DNA from: an uncultured Myxococcales bacterium
GTDB lineage: Bacteria; Myxococcota_A; Bradymonadia; Bradymonadales; Bradymonadaceae
NCBI GenBank assembly: GCA_913058025.1
Contig: CAJXPN010000329.1
Span: 1 to 5,803, forward strand
Direction: 5' to 3'
DNA length: 5,803 bases
This document shows positions 5,290 to 5,803 of this stretch, piece by piece; position 1 is the stretch's first letter, and each line of letters begins with the position of its first letter. Made by a program: the position numbers and the translations under genes. Below the pieces are notes generated by a model, which saw only the letters and a list, made by a program, of their open reading frames with translations, searched no databases and was not told where the DNA came from.

Positions 5290-5803
5290 ATGACCGAGAC
5301 ACAGACACCACCCGTATCCCTGCGCGACCGGCTCCGCTCCGCGACCGTGGGCGCCTCCGTCAAGCTGCGCTCCGAGCGCGTGCCTGTCGGCGATGACCTC
5401 GAGATCGAGGTGCGCGAGCTCACGCACGGCACCAAGCAGAAGATCGCCAAGAAGTGCATGGGCAAGGGCAGGGGCCGCAAGGGCGCCGACGCGCTCGAGC
5501 TCGACCTCGCCAAGTACCAGATCCTGATGGTCATCGAGTCGTGCTTCGACCCCGAGAGCGGCGCGAAGATCTACGGGCTGGCCGACGCTCAGGCGATCGG
5601 CGAGCAGTCCGCCGGCGGCTGGCTCGCCGACGTGCAAAAGGCTGTCACCGTTATTAACGGCGACGACGACCGCAAGGGGGAGGGCGGCTACAGCCCCGAC
5701 GAGGTCGCCGCGCTCATCGAGGGGCTCGCCGCCGAGCTCGACGACCTCAACCAGTACCAGCGCGCCGAGGAGCTGCGCGAGCTCGCCGACGACGTCCTCA
5801 AGT
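5290..5803 (+). CDS. Tail assembly chaperone (gpG-like), 3' end outside window
   Basis: The frame starts with ATG at 5290 and is open to the right edge: 171 residues with no stop. Tail assembly chaperones bind the tape measure protein and recruit tube subunits. The sequence has a flexible N-terminus, LEIEVRELTHGTKQKIAKK (37-55), a basic loop (58-64), a helix (LDLAKYQILMVIESC, 71-85), FDPESGAKIYGLADAQAIGE (86-105) and SAGGWLADVQKAV (107-119). The 'DPetG--lfg-aDa--i---sag-l--l---v' pattern is a hallmark of the family in actinophages. After a linker, a second part follows, YSPDEVAALIEGLAAELDDL (134-153), then an acidic helical stretch likely to be coiled coil. Such genes commonly use a frameshift to add a T extension; here the zero frame is already long. 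A possible slip site at 5635-5660 is described separately. Place after the tail tube genes fits. Confidence 0.78.
   Translation, partial: MTETQTPPVSLRDRLRSATVGASVKLRSERVPVGDDLEIEVRELTHGTKQKIAKKCMGKGRGRKGADALELDLAKYQILMVIESCFDPESGAKIYGLADAQAIGEQSAGGWLADVQKAVTVINGDDDRKGEGGYSPDEVAALIEGLAAELDDLNQYQRAEELRELADDVLK
5635..5660 (+). other. Possible programmed frameshift element in the tail chaperone gene
   Basis: In the coding frame the bases are CAA AAG (5635-5640), so AAG is preceded by A, the A_AAG tetramer used for -1 slipping in some insertion sequences. Six bases later CCGTT (5648-5652) pairs with AACGG (5656-5660) around a three-base loop. A -1 slip would add Gly-Cys-His-Arg-Tyr and stop at TAA 5655-5657, giving a 122-residue product. 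The CAA codon is not a good partner for slippage in the P site and the hairpin is short, so this is a weak candidate. Codons CAA, GCT, GTT and ATT here are unusual for this genome. Confidence 0.25.

Noticed and set aside
3711..5534. 607-codon open reading frame on the minus strand, the longest in the window
   Set aside because: It lies opposite four complete and two partial well-supported plus-strand tail genes. Its product is an Arg/Val/His/Asp-rich composition typical of antisense frames in GC-rich DNA, with no recognisable domain. No gene-like start signal stands out.
1..5803. Search for tRNA genes, CRISPR repeats, insertion sequence ends, attachment sites and sigma-70-like promoters
   Set aside because: I found no cloverleaf, regularly spaced repeats, terminal inverted repeats flanking a transposase, or convincing -35/-10 pair; nearly every base is in a coding frame, and the only gap above 30 bases is 1622-1711.

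Overview
The window is a compact stretch of the virion assembly (head-to-tail) module of a long-tailed, siphovirus-type phage or prophage of the HK97 order. All genes read on the + strand. Base composition is very G+C-rich (roughly two thirds by eye), with C/G-ending codons almost throughout. That fits a high-GC host, most likely an actinobacterium; this host call is inference from composition and gene order, since no host gene, integrase or attachment site is present. The left edge cuts a prohead protease gene and the right edge cuts a tail assembly chaperone gene.

Layout, left to right. (1) Head: C-terminal end of the prohead maturation protease (1-344), HK97-fold major capsid protein (341-1621), a 90-base gap with a strong GC-rich hairpin, a 138-residue candidate capsid decoration protein (1712-2128), and a 75-residue basic protein of unknown function (2128-2355). 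(2) Connector and neck: gp6-like head-tail connector (2352-3029), small head-closure candidate (3026-3355), HK97 gp10-like protein (3352-3780), tail terminator (3777-4169). (3) Tail: two neighbouring tail-tube-type proteins (4185-4583 and 4611-5279) that share a recognisable motif, then a tail assembly chaperone (5290 to the edge). Portal and terminase would be expected to the left; tape measure and tail tip to the right.

The genes are translationally packed. ATGA stop/start overlaps join protease to capsid, and each gene from 2352 to 3777 to its predecessor; a TGATG overlap starts the 75-residue gene. Coupling is broken at the capsid/decoration junction and before each of the three tail genes, where separate Shine-Dalgarno sites appear, as expected where product stoichiometry must differ.

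The functional content is a conventional head-tail cassette; I see no defence system, CRISPR, RNA gene or mobile element. The points worth a second look are RNA-level or paralogy signals: an 11-bp perfect inverted repeat inside the 75-residue gene whose rare synonymous bases pair with each other, the post-capsid hairpin, the tandem tail-tube paralogs, and a possible unusual frameshift site in the tail chaperone that would shorten rather than lengthen the product.
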